Assembly: GCA_022414725.1 (NCBI GenBank)
Contig: CM039462.1
Coordinates: 120,892,750-120,956,749, forward strand
DNA: 64,000 nt
From: Microglena sp. YARC
Taxonomy: Eukaryota > Chlorophyta > Chlorophyceae > Chlamydomonadales > Chlamydomonadaceae
Direction: 5' to 3'
Numbering within the stretch: the first letter of the stretch is position 1; each line of letters opens with the position of its first letter. A program made the position numbers and the translations under genes. Below, in pieces: positions 19,881 through 32,599 of this stretch. Under the pieces are notes generated by a model that saw only the letters and a list, made by a program, of their open reading frames with translations, had not been told where the DNA came from and searched no databases.

Positions 19881-22872
19881 GAAATCTTCATTGCAGAAGA
19901 ACACGAAACAACAGCAGACACCAGATTATCAACAGAAGAAGAAAAAATTGGAAAAGAGATCAGAGGTTGGTTGTTAGAGATCAAATGGCATTTGATTTTC
20001 AGGTAGACGATAGACTTCATCATGGAGTCTACATATGGTGCAAGAATAGATTTCTTGATTTCAAAGACGGGTTTTCTATTTCCTCAAAAAGTCGAACTCA
20101 GTAAATGCATAAATGGTGGATACTCGGTGAGGTGTGACATGAAAAAAAGGATATGAGCTAACAATTCAAGCGTCCCTATTATTAGATGAGACAACACACT
20201 GCCATTGTATTACATTCGGATATAATCCGAGTATACCGGTGGATGGTGAAAACCCCAGCCAACAAAGAATTGTTCGTGCGTCAAAAAATGATATTTGAAT
20301 GCTTATTTCATCCATCAGTTCAAACACAGTACGAGCACACAATACTTTTAACATGCATTATTGATTGTGCCACTGTAGATGGACAAGGATTATTTGCTCG
20401 ACATATCTAGTATCCCAGATATAAGTAACTTAAAAATGTTAGTGTGAACCCAGTTATATTAGTTCTAAATGCCCAATTCATTCATATGAATTCAAGCAGC
20501 CTAATGACTCGTGCTCAACTGACCAAGGTTGTCGCCACCACCATGTCACATTTTTTCTATATCAATTAAAACTTTGAATATCTTGTGTTATTCCATGCTC
20601 ATATCGAAGGACATTGTCTAATAAACGGTTTCTGTGTCAAAAGTTTCACTAAATGTAGGCATTTACAGCACAAATTTATTAAGAATAAGAAATATCACGT
20701 ACAAAAAATACAATTGACTTCTATCTTCGTATTTAATACCAAATGTATCTAACATTAGTGTGCCCCCCGAACTTTGAAAAGAGCACGCATATATTTAAAG
20801 CTGAATCGAGCTATATTTTGGTTCTCGTTTCAAAAAATACAGTTTTGGGGAATCGAGATTATTGATGTTTTAAGCGATATTATAGATCGTCTTGGCGCAT
20901 AATCAGAAATTTTAAAAAACTAACTTAAGTTTTTTGCGCACATGTTCGTTTGTTGTAAGGATACACCACGCGGAAGAACTGAAAAAAAGCGCCCCACACC
21001 CCTCACAAACATGTCCCTCGTTCCGCAACATTGAACTTCTGCAGACATGGGAGATTCATTCGCAGCCAATATCGTCATCGTCCATCTCTCCGCTGCACAC
21101 GTCGGTTATGTTTGAGCAAACAGCTCACGCAACTCATCATCTGCCTTCGACGTAAGAATTGAGTGCCCGCTGACGAGGTGTGTAGTACGCACGTTGTGCA
21201 CAAAAGATCGAATAGACCGACATGCTCTACCATTTGTGCGATAGCTTTGCAAACACCACTTGTCGTTTGATTTTGTTGCCGATCTTCAACGTCTGAAATA
21301 CTTATTCGGGATGAATCTTTGTTTTGTTCATATTGCGCCAACCGTCATGAAAACATGAAGGACTCCTTTTGAGCCACACCAAATCGCGTCATCCTTGCAA
21401 TCATGAATCCTGCCGAAAATAATCGGTATTGATACGCCTCCCCGCCCCGGCATCATCACGAGTTTGAGAGGCCCCTTGTCAGGGATGTTCTCTGATCGAC
21501 AATCCACAGCGAACACCCCCCTATGAAAGCCGCGACCATTTCGCTCTGATATGTTTGAGCCACATCAGACGTCAAAACGCTCTACGTTCGCCGAACGTGT
21601 TGACAACACCTTTATTCTTTACCTCCACCGCGATGAAAGATGAAGGACTTCGCGAAACCACCATATATCACACGTGTGGGGGAGATTTAGACATGTCTGC
21701 GCGCACCTCCGACGTAGGCACTCTCGTAAGGAACTCGCAATACGCTCCTCGCCTACAGCTCCGGACTGTCTTCGAGCGACGCAGGATAGCCATCTCTCTT
21801 CGAGATCCGCTAGCTGCATCCCTCAACGCCTGTTGTCGTCTGTCTTCGCGCAACCTCCTTTTCGATTTCCGTCACGCAAGAAGAAGTTCGCCTCTACATT
21901 TTCTCAATGCACTCGTTCTTCCGCGCATCCCTCTGCCCCCAATTCCTGACGCACGCGCATCTCCAACCACGGATAATGCAGACGGTCCCTCTGCACAGCC
22001 AACACAGAATCTCTCTCCTTCAGAGGCATACTCAACCTTTCTTTTTCAAGCTGAAGATCAATCGGCTAACTTGCCCTTCAATATGAGATCATCGGCTAAC
22101 CTGCCTTTTCAAGCTGAAGATTCATCGTCTAACCTTTCCTTTCCAACTTCAAAGCATCCGTCTAACCCTTACCTTCTCCAACTCCAAAGGCATCGGCATA
22201 ACCTTACCTTTTCCAACTTCAAAGAATATGCTACCGCAAGACGTTCCTTGTTTAAAGCTCGCGAGCATAGTATGCTGTAAGATATTTTTTGCAGCGTAAG
22301 CCGTGGACAAGTAAGTTTGTATTGCTTGGTCTCCTGGCGTTTGCAAAACTACCATTCCCAGATTGAAGAAAAGATCGAGCATTCTGTAGAGCGTACGATG
22401 ACAAGCCTTGAACTAACTACCGGAACTTGGACACTTGCATTTTGTATAGTGAATTACTTTCCATTCAATCTAATCCCCATGATTTTATCTCAAAAACCCT
22501 CGATTTCACTATTACCCCTCCCTCACTCCCGAGCATCGATCTTGATAAGCATTGATGGCAGGCGCGGTTTTTACATCCCGGTGCAACATCTTGTCGCCAC
22601 GAGCGGTCATTCGCCATAACCCAGGCCAAACGTTTCTAACAAAAAAATTATGCCACAAATTTCACTCGGACATTTCGAATTCAAATTGACGCCTAATCCC
22701 TGCCGCGTTTCTGGTCAAAGGTATCGTTCATTACAGCATTCTCTGACTCACAATTCAAGAAAGTCGACTTTGTTACAGTTTGTATCAGAGTTACTGTTAA
22801 AGCAGCTACCTACGCGCTGTCCTGACAAATCCGTTCATCATTCAAAGGAGACGAATCCTCTCTTTTCTGTGT
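19881..22872. other. Long stretch without recognisable genes
   Basis: AT-rich to about 20950, then more balanced. The longest frame is 21555-22280 (+), 241 codons rich in Ser, Leu, Arg and Pro. Its 3' half contains imperfect repeats around AAGCTGAAGATC and TCTAACC, and a 62-66 codon frame lies opposite. It has no domain and is probably not a gene. Ends at an assembly gap. Confidence 0.5.
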
Positions 22873-23872
22873 NNNNNNNNNNNNNNNNNNNNNNNNNNNN
22901 NNNNNNNNNNNNNNNNNNNNNNNNNNNNNNNNNNNNNNNNNNNNNNNNNNNNNNNNNNNNNNNNNNNNNNNNNNNNNNNNNNNNNNNNNNNNNNNNNNNN
23001 NNNNNNNNNNNNNNNNNNNNNNNNNNNNNNNNNNNNNNNNNNNNNNNNNNNNNNNNNNNNNNNNNNNNNNNNNNNNNNNNNNNNNNNNNNNNNNNNNNNN
23101 NNNNNNNNNNNNNNNNNNNNNNNNNNNNNNNNNNNNNNNNNNNNNNNNNNNNNNNNNNNNNNNNNNNNNNNNNNNNNNNNNNNNNNNNNNNNNNNNNNNN
23201 NNNNNNNNNNNNNNNNNNNNNNNNNNNNNNNNNNNNNNNNNNNNNNNNNNNNNNNNNNNNNNNNNNNNNNNNNNNNNNNNNNNNNNNNNNNNNNNNNNNN
23301 NNNNNNNNNNNNNNNNNNNNNNNNNNNNNNNNNNNNNNNNNNNNNNNNNNNNNNNNNNNNNNNNNNNNNNNNNNNNNNNNNNNNNNNNNNNNNNNNNNNN
23401 NNNNNNNNNNNNNNNNNNNNNNNNNNNNNNNNNNNNNNNNNNNNNNNNNNNNNNNNNNNNNNNNNNNNNNNNNNNNNNNNNNNNNNNNNNNNNNNNNNNN
23501 NNNNNNNNNNNNNNNNNNNNNNNNNNNNNNNNNNNNNNNNNNNNNNNNNNNNNNNNNNNNNNNNNNNNNNNNNNNNNNNNNNNNNNNNNNNNNNNNNNNN
23601 NNNNNNNNNNNNNNNNNNNNNNNNNNNNNNNNNNNNNNNNNNNNNNNNNNNNNNNNNNNNNNNNNNNNNNNNNNNNNNNNNNNNNNNNNNNNNNNNNNNN
23701 NNNNNNNNNNNNNNNNNNNNNNNNNNNNNNNNNNNNNNNNNNNNNNNNNNNNNNNNNNNNNNNNNNNNNNNNNNNNNNNNNNNNNNNNNNNNNNNNNNNN
23801 NNNNNNNNNNNNNNNNNNNNNNNNNNNNNNNNNNNNNNNNNNNNNNNNNNNNNNNNNNNNNNNNNNNNNNNN
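22873..23872. other. Assembly gap, 1000 N
   Basis: Exactly 1000 unknown bases, probably a gap of set size. Order and distance of the two sides rest on scaffolding, so linkage between the left viral block and the right half is less certain. Confidence 0.99.
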
Positions 23873-24896
23873 TTATCCAGCGTTGTTGAAGAGGATGAGA
23901 GCCGTTACAATGAAACCATTCCTGTTCGTGTGAAGCATAAGGTAAATGCCGATGAGTATAAGGTAATCCGATGAGTATAATGGAATCCATCCTGCACCGT
24001 TCCTCTCGATGACCGCCTCATCTTACCATGTCACTGGGATCGTGTTAGGGTATCGTCCCCGAACGACTTCAGTTGGTCAGGGCGATGTCCCTTCCTGACG
24101 ACGATGGCTGGATGCAGGGAATGCGTCACGACGTCTGGGACGACGAGTGTGCACACCGTCCCTTTCCCGTGTCTGGGAGTTGCTCTCGCGCCGGCTTTTC
24201 TTTCTCAAGGACGAAGCACTGAGTGTTCTCGCGCGTACGGACCACGTACTTTGCGAGTTCTTGAAAAAAACGCTTCCTTGACGAACAAGCGGACGGTCTG
24301 CGTCATCGTAGATCCTTGTTGGCTCGGGACTGACGCAAGATCGATGTCGACTATTGCCCGGGCCGATGTATCGGTGCTGCCTCGACACGTCGAGCACGAA
24401 CTTGCCGGCATTCATTGCTTCAAAGGTAGCACTCATGAATTCATCGTAGGGCATTGGCAGCGACGTAATACTTTCCGCCGTTCATTCGCGTGTGCGTTGG
24501 GCCGACGCACCGGTTCCTCTTGCAATGTCCGGGAGTCGGGTGGTGTGGGCGGAAGCACGTTGATCAAATTCCCATGTCAATAGAAAGTTGCCTCCATGAA
24601 AAAGGACTGAAGTGGTGGATCCTAATGGTTTTGTACAATCCATAGCTGGGTTTAGCGGTTTAGGGTTAGGGTTTAGGGTTAGGTTCTCACTTGTGGGGCA
24701 GTCTCGAAGCATACTGGGTCAAGGTCTACCGTTTGCTCGCGAACAGGCGAGTCGCGCCCGCACCCAACATGTACTTTGAAAAGAAGCTATCTTTGTTTTA
24801 TTGTTGCCGTTGTTTGTTGAATTTATCTACAAAAAGTGGTTTGTGTAGAATATTGTTGAAAGAGGTTCTCGAAGATTAAAAATAAGCGGAAGCCCA
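23873..24896. other. Intergenic, mostly featureless
   Basis: Frames of 125-159 codons lie on both strands over 24077-24583 with no domain and a mutual overlap, as expected by chance in GC-rich DNA. Contains the telomere-like tract at 24657. Confidence 0.4.
24657..24683 (+). repeat. Interstitial telomere-like repeat
   Basis: Alternating TTTAGGG and TTAGGG units over about 27 bases. TTTAGGG is the telomere repeat of plants, many algae and stramenopiles. As an internal tract it may mark a repaired break or old chromosome end. Confidence 0.7.
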
Positions 24897-25017
24897 GATT
24901 TTGTTATTCAACAAGCGCGGGAGCCCTTCACCTCTTGTCCCCCAGCGGGGCGAACCGGAGGGTGAGCCCACAGTTCACAGTATCACATCAAGCATTATAA
25001 CACACTACTGATGTAAC
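24897..25017. repeat. Repeat family F copy
   Basis: Resembles 51776-51965: GGAGCCC, TCCCCCCAGCGG-like segment, GACCGGAGG-like segment and GAGCCCACAGTTCACA, ending near ACACACTACTG. It directly precedes a family A terminal repeat. Confidence 0.5.
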
Positions 25018-25048
25018 TACAGTCGGCGGGAACAGTAAAATGAAACAT
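25018..25048. mobile_element. Solo terminal repeat, family A
   Basis: TACAGTCGGCGGGAACAG followed by TAAAATGAAAC, the left end of the family A element, with no matching right end close by. Either a truncated element or the outer end of a larger nested one. Confidence 0.6.
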
Positions 25049-26573
25049 CCAAAAAAAATAAAACAAATAGACAACCGTTTTTATGTGATTGTCATTTGGT
25101 TTATTGTTGTCAGCTGGTTGAGTATCCAGGGGCCACCCACGTGGAGGTTGCTGAATTTTGGCCCCGTTTGTTTCAAATACTTGAAACAGGAACACCTTCT
25201 CATCCAGATTACTTCTTGGGTGGGACATTCCCTTTGCGTGTACACAGGCTTGGCGCCGAAAAGTCGGGTTGCTCGTAAATGACGAATACTTTGGGTCGGG
25301 ACGCAATGATTGCGAAGACGTCAGAGATTCCAAAACATTTCGATGACAGATTCAGTATTAATAAGGGGTGTGGAGGAGGTTGTTGTTGTTATTCCTAACG
25401 TTCCGAAAAACCTATGCCAATTTTTTTTGTATTAAGATTCTCTGACCACCGATCGAGATCTCGGGGATGGATTACCGGCATTCACCTGCCATCGCTCGGT
25501 GCTTAGGCCAACTGCTTCACCAACTTAATTCCGTTCCTTACGCGGTCTCATATGAAGTCTCAATCGTGTCTACGAAACCAGAGTCACAAGAACGTCACTT
25601 TAAAAGCACACTGACGCAGCAACTGAACTTTTCGAAAAGAAAAGAATATCCTCGATGTTTTTGCTACTACAACAACTGGAGCTAGCGGCAATGGGACAAA
25701 AAATTACCCTTCGTAGTGCTCATAACCACTGAAAACCCCGCGACTGATGTTCATAGCAATAAGGGGATGATACCCTTCACGTAATCAACTCGAGTGAAGA
25801 ACCCTCCTCTCGGAAAAATGAATGTCGTAGTGATTTGAGCGTTTCAACATGAACACAGCCAGCTTAGCTGCAAAAAGTCGCGCATCTCCAGAATTCTTCT
25901 TACGTTTGAAGTAGAAGCAGGAATTGCGGGGTGTTGAAGACATTTTCATACACTGCATACAGCATAAAAATAAAAATTAGGAACGACTCGCTACATCGGC
26001 TGAACAGTAACCTTTTCATGCGCTCCGGGCGTGATCCAGAGTTTGTGATCAACTCGTTCACTTACCGCCGTGATGCCTTCGCATCGTCGATACACCAAGC
26101 TGTGATATGAATCGTCAGCATGACAAACCGTATGTCTTCCGAAACTACGCAGTGTGGCATACAATCCGATGCTGGTCATCCGAGACATTGCACGGCCGTG
26201 TCTCCCAGTGGTGCATTGACAGCTGCATTGTGCCCTCGCCAGCAATCACTCGTGTCATAGATGTGGTGTGAACGAGCACTAACACTTGATGGTCGGGTAT
26301 TGGGTAGGCCGGGTGGCAGGAACACCGCCTCGTCCACATCAAAATCCATTCTTGATCATGTCCCTTCGTAGGGCGGTCTACTTCGTTATGCCATGTGTGT
26401 TCGTCACCTATTTGAGTTGCAGTGGGTGGGCACCCGGGTCTTGAAATGTTGCCGTCGCCTGACAGACTGAATATCTCAACGATTTCTTCCCATAGAATGT
26501 TGACAAAGGCGCACGGGACATGACTGGGGAACTTCTCACATGCACCGGTGGCATCTGCCCCCGATCACGATCA
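25049..26573. other. Intergenic, no supported gene
   Basis: Only short frames without domains. A piece reading AGGAACGACTCGCTAC near 25980 resembles the core of the family C MITE. Confidence 0.4.
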
Positions 26574-26715
26574 TATTGTTCTCAAATAAAGTGGGACCAC
26601 ACCTTATACTCATCCAGACTGCATGATCGTTGTACCTTTTGGGCAACGTTGGGGGTGCAGCAGGTTTAGAGGTTCTCGAAGATGATATTCCGAGTAGCCT
26701 CTTTTGGTAAACCGT
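26574..26715 (-). mobile_element. 3' end fragment of the family B (Fanzor) element
   Basis: Closely matches 46970-47102: the terminal repeat (TGTTCTCAAATAAAGTGGGA), then GGGCAACGTTGGGGGTGCAG and a CTCGAAGATATTCC-like stretch that encodes the Fanzor C-terminus. Homology stops at about 26715. Small indels make it non-coding. It shows that the Fanzor element has been active here more than once. Confidence 0.75.
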
Positions 26716-27430
26716 AATTCATCAGGGAGCGAGCTCATCGGCGACACCTGGCATCCGAGCCGGGTGATGCAGTGTCTGACTTTGAGAACAAACGGTAAAA
26801 AGAAAAAACAGTTGTTTCTCGAATAATTACTATTCGCGACCCTTGCAATCCTTGAGCAATGACACGCCTCCTGGGGGATTGATGATGAGAGGCGCTTTTG
26901 GCGCTGGATCTCTTTGTGCTCGATGTACTTTCGGTACGTGCCTGGATCTTTGCGCGCCGAGCACCACGATCGCAACACTGGGCTCTAATGTCCTGTATAC
27001 AAAGTCCCATTCCATATTGACGAAATCCATCAGATGACACCCAAATCGATCTCATCTCGTCACCACTCTCAATGAACCAGACTGCTTACAATCTTGCGTG
27101 TGATGTGAGGGTGATCGCGAAACAAAAAGGATTGTACGGGAAGAGGCTTCCAAACCAAGAAGCATGCCTTGGAGCGGGGATCGCATATGATATTGTCCCG
27201 GCGAGACTGTCATCAGATTGAAGGAGATAAACAGTTTGGCGGGTTTCCGTCTGTGAGTCGTTGGCATCAATTCTCCGTAGCAGACCTTTTGTATTTCGTT
27301 GTCCCACGATTGAATGGCGAGCTTTGCCAAGTACCTCCCAAACGCGCGCCATGGGCGGAATGATTCTCTGCAGCGATCGCAAAATGGATCCGACGAACGC
27401 CCGAAGTGTCATTGCAAACATCGTTGTATA
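26716..27430 (-). pseudogene. Degenerate leftward coding remnant, unknown
   Basis: Three overlapping leftward frames cover this segment, with protein-like stretches such as MDFVNMEWDFVYRTLEPSVA and LINPP-like text, but no single frame exceeds 125 codons and stops are frequent. It may be cargo of the element whose end lies at 26574, or an old host gene. Not identified. Confidence 0.25.
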
Positions 27431-29003
27431 ATTCAGTAAAGCTTTGCCATTGTGTTTGTGGGTATTTGTAGGGTGTTTATGGTGGTTATAGGTTTCTTTT
27501 ATGACAATTCAGTTCAATTTTTTTTCACATGCGGCTTTCCGCATGCCCCCCCATCCGTCCATTTCATTCTAACACCACGACACGGAGGATTTCGAAGCCT
27601 CGTTGGCAATTTCATGCTTGCATGAATTTCTCTGAGCTGTATTCCGATGAGCAAACTCCAGTGTTTGCCAAGTTGCTGCAGATTCTGCAATTGTCAGTTG
27701 CATTTCATGCAACGGACTGGGTTGTAATTCTGCCATTTCTAGCAGACCACATTTCCAAATGTGTTTGCCCCTGATTGCGGTTTAGAAGGTCTTCACTGAG
27801 TTTGAACTCAGGATGTTGCATTCTTTGCCCTCCCACAGCGAGGTGTTTGCATTCTGGGGATGATATCCATTTAGTTTGTAGAGATTCTTATGTTATTTCA
27901 ACAAAATAATGGCATTTCTGTTCTCAGTTTTTTAGTCTTAAAAAATGATCCGGATGTCAGGGTCAAGCAGGAACAGAAACTAATGCACTCGATCTATGCG
28001 TGTGTCCATCGAGAGAGTGTATGTTGACCTCAGCATCAGCAGCAGTTCGCCCCCAACAGGTCAAGCAGTTCTGCGCTTGTATCTGTTATGATGCCTTGGC
28101 CAGCTCCCACCAGGGACTCTTGTGCACCACAGCCCGGTGCCCAGATGCACCGACCGGCACCCGGAACCCTCCAGTGGTTGGCGTCCCCCATGAAAATTCA
28201 TGACTGCTGGTGCATAGCGCCACCTGCCGCCCATTCCGCGCACGGCACAGGAACCTGTGACATTCGTACAGCTCCTCCGAGCTGTTCATGTTCATCCCCG
28301 CGTTGAATGTCCGAGCACTATGAACTGCTCCGCAGGCCGCAGCGCATGCTGTCGCTGCCAAGAATGTTGTCAGGTCCTTGAATGAAAACAAAACAACGCT
28401 GGTCGGGCTGCATGATCACTCAGGCCCGTCCGCATAGCACTTCACATTCTTGTAACGATCGCGTTAAAGCATGTGTCCAAAAGCTACCTGTTGCTTCGCA
28501 CCCCGTCAGTGCATAAACACCCGCCCACATTCCCCATAGCGTGCAGCAGCGCCAACCTCGTTCTCTGCGCTCCCCGCCCCTATGAACGCTAACATGACAC
28601 CGCCTGCCTGGGCACTTTTAGAGCCCCCCCTAACTCGCTCGCCACCGCATCCAATCTATAGCGCAGGACAGATCACCTCGCGCTGACCTCCGACAGCACT
28701 AGCACTTGGTTTTCCCCACTGCATTCTTCGATCCATTATCTCATTCAGCTCCCCCTTAACCTCGTTTGACCTGAATCTTGAATTTGTGTCAACTATGGAA
28801 GCTTCGAGAGCAGACCAACTACGACTTGGCTTGTGAGTTTCGCACAGTTCACTCGCGATTCTGAGACCGGAGATCCCGGAAACACAATTTCAATAGGTTG
28901 AGTTTAGCATCGGGGATCTCAAAAGTTTGTTTGGGTGTTGACTTTCTTTCCATTTGATGCGCAGGACATTCTCATTTCATTTCACGCATCCCCCCCTCGC
29001 AAC
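27431..29003. other. Intergenic, no supported gene
   Basis: No convincing frame. Compositionally mixed and C-rich around 28450-28760. It ends at the left terminus of the large family A element. Confidence 0.4.
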
Positions 29004-29279
29004 TACAGTCGGCGGAACAGTAAAATGAAAACATTATTCAGATGGAAATAAATGTACGACACATCCCGTTAGAAAAATTGGCTTAAGAATGGTTTTGATT
29101 GGGTGTGTTAAAAACTTCTGTGTTTACGAACATCAGTCGTTCTACTCTGTGGAAGGTGGGGAAACGCTTTGGTGTAAATCGAAAACGACGTGAATTTGTA
29201 AGCAACCTTTTTGAGTACGAATAAGGATTTGTTAAAATCGTTTTTTTATTGTCAACTCAATGCACAACCGCAAGAGGCG

Positions 29280-29900
29280 TTGTTGCTTTTTCAAAAGTAC
29301 TCACAATGTACGATATCAAGTTAAAACAGTGTATCGTTTCATAAAACTCATTGGTTTTACAAGAAAAAGGAGCAAACTCCGTGACAGTGTAAAGGAGACT
29401 TAGTTCCACTTGTCAATGAATTTTGTATTAGTAGGTACAAGGAGACAATCAATGCTGGGAAAATTTTAGTATCAGTTGACGAATGTGGGTTTAGTGAGCG
29501 TCTCAAGCCAACATTATGGGTATTCCCCTGTAGGAAAACCTGTTATCGTTAAAACTACTGGTGGGTGGGTACACCACATTTGTGTTGATGGCAGTTTTTT
29601 CAGATGGTAGGAAAGAGTTCGTTGTGAAGAAAGGATCTATGAAGAAGAAGGACTTCGTTGCATTTATTGAATCATTGAGGATTTGTGCAATAACTCAGTA
29701 GTAATAATGGACAATGCCAGTATCCATAAGAAATTGGTCCTCAGTCACCCCGTCAATATTTGTTACACACCTCCTTACAGTCCTAGAATTCAACTTGCTA
29801 TTGAGCTATGCTTCGCTTAAGGTGAAGAGAGACTTTCGTGTTTTGAACTTATAACCGAATAAAACAAAGACGCACGTGTCTGAAATGATTTCCTTAGCAT
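29280..29900 (+). pseudogene. IS630/Tc1-type DDE transposase relic
   Basis: Split over several frames. An N-terminal helix-turn-helix end reads VYRFIKLIGFTRKRSKL. The catalytic pieces are SVDECGF (first Asp), VVIMDNASIHKK (second Asp) and YTPPYSPRIQLAIEL (the Glu). Spacing suits the DD-E family of Tc1/mariner and IS630 enzymes. At least five frame changes and stops. It lies directly upstream of the Fanzor relic. Confidence 0.75.
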
Positions 29901-29999
29901 TCGGCAACCTCACTGATTAAAATTATTATGGGTTGTTTTGAACACGTTTGGAACACTTATGTGTATTAAAGCAGTCTGTGACCTATTGATTATGAAAGA

Positions 30000-32500
30000 T
30001 GGCTACGAAACCTCCGACAGTCGCGAAAATTGAAGGAGCTACTGAAATTGGCTTAACTAATCTTGAAGTACCATACTCGTCGATAGTCAAACAAGGACGA
30101 TCTTGTCCGTTTGTTGCGAAGACAATGGTCTCATCGCCAGACCCCCTCCAGAATACAAGACGGTGGAAAAGATGTGTGTCGTGAAATGCGCCCTGAAGAA
30201 GGCAATGAGTCTTGACGATGAAGAATTCGGTAAGTTTTAGGGAGCATGTGGACCAGCTCGTCAATGTGGTGAGCCGCATTTGTTACGGCGGTCCAGTCTG
30301 GTGCTGACTTTCCACATCACGAGTACTCTTAGAGAAGGGTCTGGATATATTCCAGACCTGTACAACAGTGAAAGATACCTACTGGAAGGTATTGGCTTCC
30401 GTATCGGGGTAGACTATGAATCTTCCCTGATGAGGAAAGCAAGATATTCGTACGAAGCTGTGTGAAGGACTCCATCGGCGATGTAATTGTAATGACGAGC
30501 GCTGACTACATTCAAGTCTTATCCGATCTATTTTCGATCAGGTATTGAACTATTGCAGGTCACACCATTGAGCACGGTCGTGTCAAAACAACGCATGGGT
30601 TCCTTTTGATACCACGTCTGGCCAGACTCACCTCCACCACTTTAAATAAATTAAATGCCCCGAAGACGCTGGACACATCGGAAGATCATTTCGGGATACG
30701 ACGTGATGGCAGGGCTATTCAGCAAGAAGTCCAAAACATGGAGGGATGGCCAGAGTCTGTTCAAGAGTACGTCAAATGAAGTTAGGGAGATGCTAAGTGT
30801 TCCAGATGGAAGTTCGAGTTTATTGATAACTATGGCAAAGACATGGACTTTCCGACCATGGTCCGGTTTCAATTATTTGGATACAAAAAACGGTTGAGAG
30901 GATATGGGATGACACGTCGTATCCGATTGATGCCCATCTTCAATGCCAACGGTGCATGTCGCCCTTGACCTATAAGACCCTCGTGAATCTGTTCAGGGGC
31001 ACATGTTCCCCACTGACAAGAAACATCGTTGAGCTTTCCAAATGGGAACATTGTAAAAGAATCCCGAACAGCTTCATGTTTGCCCCAGAGCCTGCACAGA
31101 AGAAGAAAAAATCATGTATGTCCTGGTGAATGGGATGCATACAAGTCTGGTCCTTGAATCCAGAATACATGAATGATGTTAAGGATATCAAGGCTACTGA
31201 CGAGTACAGACATGCAAAGGGTTCCTGTATTGACACGCTTTGTGAACGCCAAAAAAAAACTAGTCGCATTTTGGTTTCCTTCTTCAGAAAAAGCCACCTG
31301 TCAAGAATTGTGGTGAGTTTTCGACATGCAGCATCTGTACTGACTGGAGTCTCTCTTGAGCATGCAGTACAGCAAGACAGTACAGGTCCTTGTCTCAGAT
31401 CTGAAGAAGACCTGTAAGAAGCCTCGTAAAGAAGAAGGTATCAAGATCGCAAGAAAAATACGACGGCTCACTTAAAACGATAATTGCCCGATATGGTGTA
31501 TTCGTCGTCCTGGTGATTGTGACCCTAGGACGGTTTTTTATGTGTGTTGAGCAACATCGCTACGGTAACGTATTTGGCAAGACGATAAAAATAAAGACAT
31601 GGTAAGCTGACACGTGGTGCATTTTACCACAAGTCGGGTATCAAGAAGCAGACAAGGCAGAAAGGAACTGCGTTTTGCTGACATGATTCCCTATGTGGGA
31701 CGTCTCTGTTGCGTGAAAATGGAGCAGCTTTGGAGTACATCTAGGACGGATAATGATCTCGGCTTACTTGTCAAATTACGCTAAGTTTTCTGAAGAGTGG
31801 TTGGAATTGCTTTGACGCCGAGAATCCCGTGGACAACTTGCAGCGTTACATCGCGAAACGAAAGGTCAAAGACTCTTTCTGGGCGGGGTATCAAGCGGTG
31901 CATGATGAAAGAACTTCCTGATATGAAGGTTTGCGTGGCCTACGGATCTGCCATCACGAAACTTGAAGGCCTACTGGACCGGAGAAGTTGCAGTTCCCAC
32001 TGGGGCCATGTTCGCATCGTGTAAAAGAATTTTCAAAGAGGACTTTTCCGTGACAGATGAGTTCAGAACGACTCTTATGTCGTGGGAGACGGGGTAAAGG
32101 AAAAAGAACGTGTTTTACAAGATCCCAAGCGTTTTGTTCAGCAGACGTGAAAAGGCTTAGGTTGGGTGGTGAACGTTTTGGTCACACGAAATCAAAAAAC
32201 CGATGCCAAGGTCGCTGATTGCGACAACTTAGGGGTAAGGTTGTACAATAAACGTAAACGCGCACAAGAGAAGCACAAGAGCGGTGGGTGTGCTTCGCCA
32301 CTTCCCTTGTCGATTCTCAAAAATCGATTAGAGCGGTACCCAGAGGTACGAGGACTGCGATTCTCTCCAGAAACATGCATTTACTCGGACCGGGATCGCT
32401 CTTCTGCTCTCACAATCGCAAGGCTGCACTGGGGCATGAATTGATGGGTCTAGGACGACCTCTTCCATTTGCCACAGCAGCTCTGTTGTTGTTGCATGAA
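30000..32500 (+). pseudogene. Fanzor (TnpB-like RNA-guided nuclease) relic
   Basis: Fragments in all three frames line up with a Fanzor in order: an N-terminal region starting MATKPPTVAKIEG, a middle region (LVNLFRGT, then DEYRHAKG), a RuvC-II region reading VCVAYGSAITKLEG followed by DEFRTTLMS, and a RuvC-III region with CIYSDRDRSSALTIARL. GRPLPF follows, as in the intact copy near 47 kb (GRERPLAF). Fanzors are eukaryotic and viral relatives of TnpB that cut DNA guided by an RNA made from the element's end. Many indels; not functional. Confidence 0.7.
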
Positions 32501-32599
32501 TAAAAACTCGTATTGTGTAGACACCACTCGGTCCCCCTCCGTTGGTCGCGACAACATTAGGTTACACCGTAAGGTGTGCCGTACACGAAGCGGTTTCAT

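Noticed and set aside
21555..22280. 241-codon frame as a gene
   Set aside because: No domain, low-complexity composition, imperfect repeats, isolated in non-coding DNA.
22650..23990. Long frames across the gap
   Set aside because: Almost entirely unknown bases; no evidence for coding.
24077..24583. Overlapping 125- and 159-codon frames
   Set aside because: Opposite strands, no motif, no conserved look; chance frames in GC-rich sequence.
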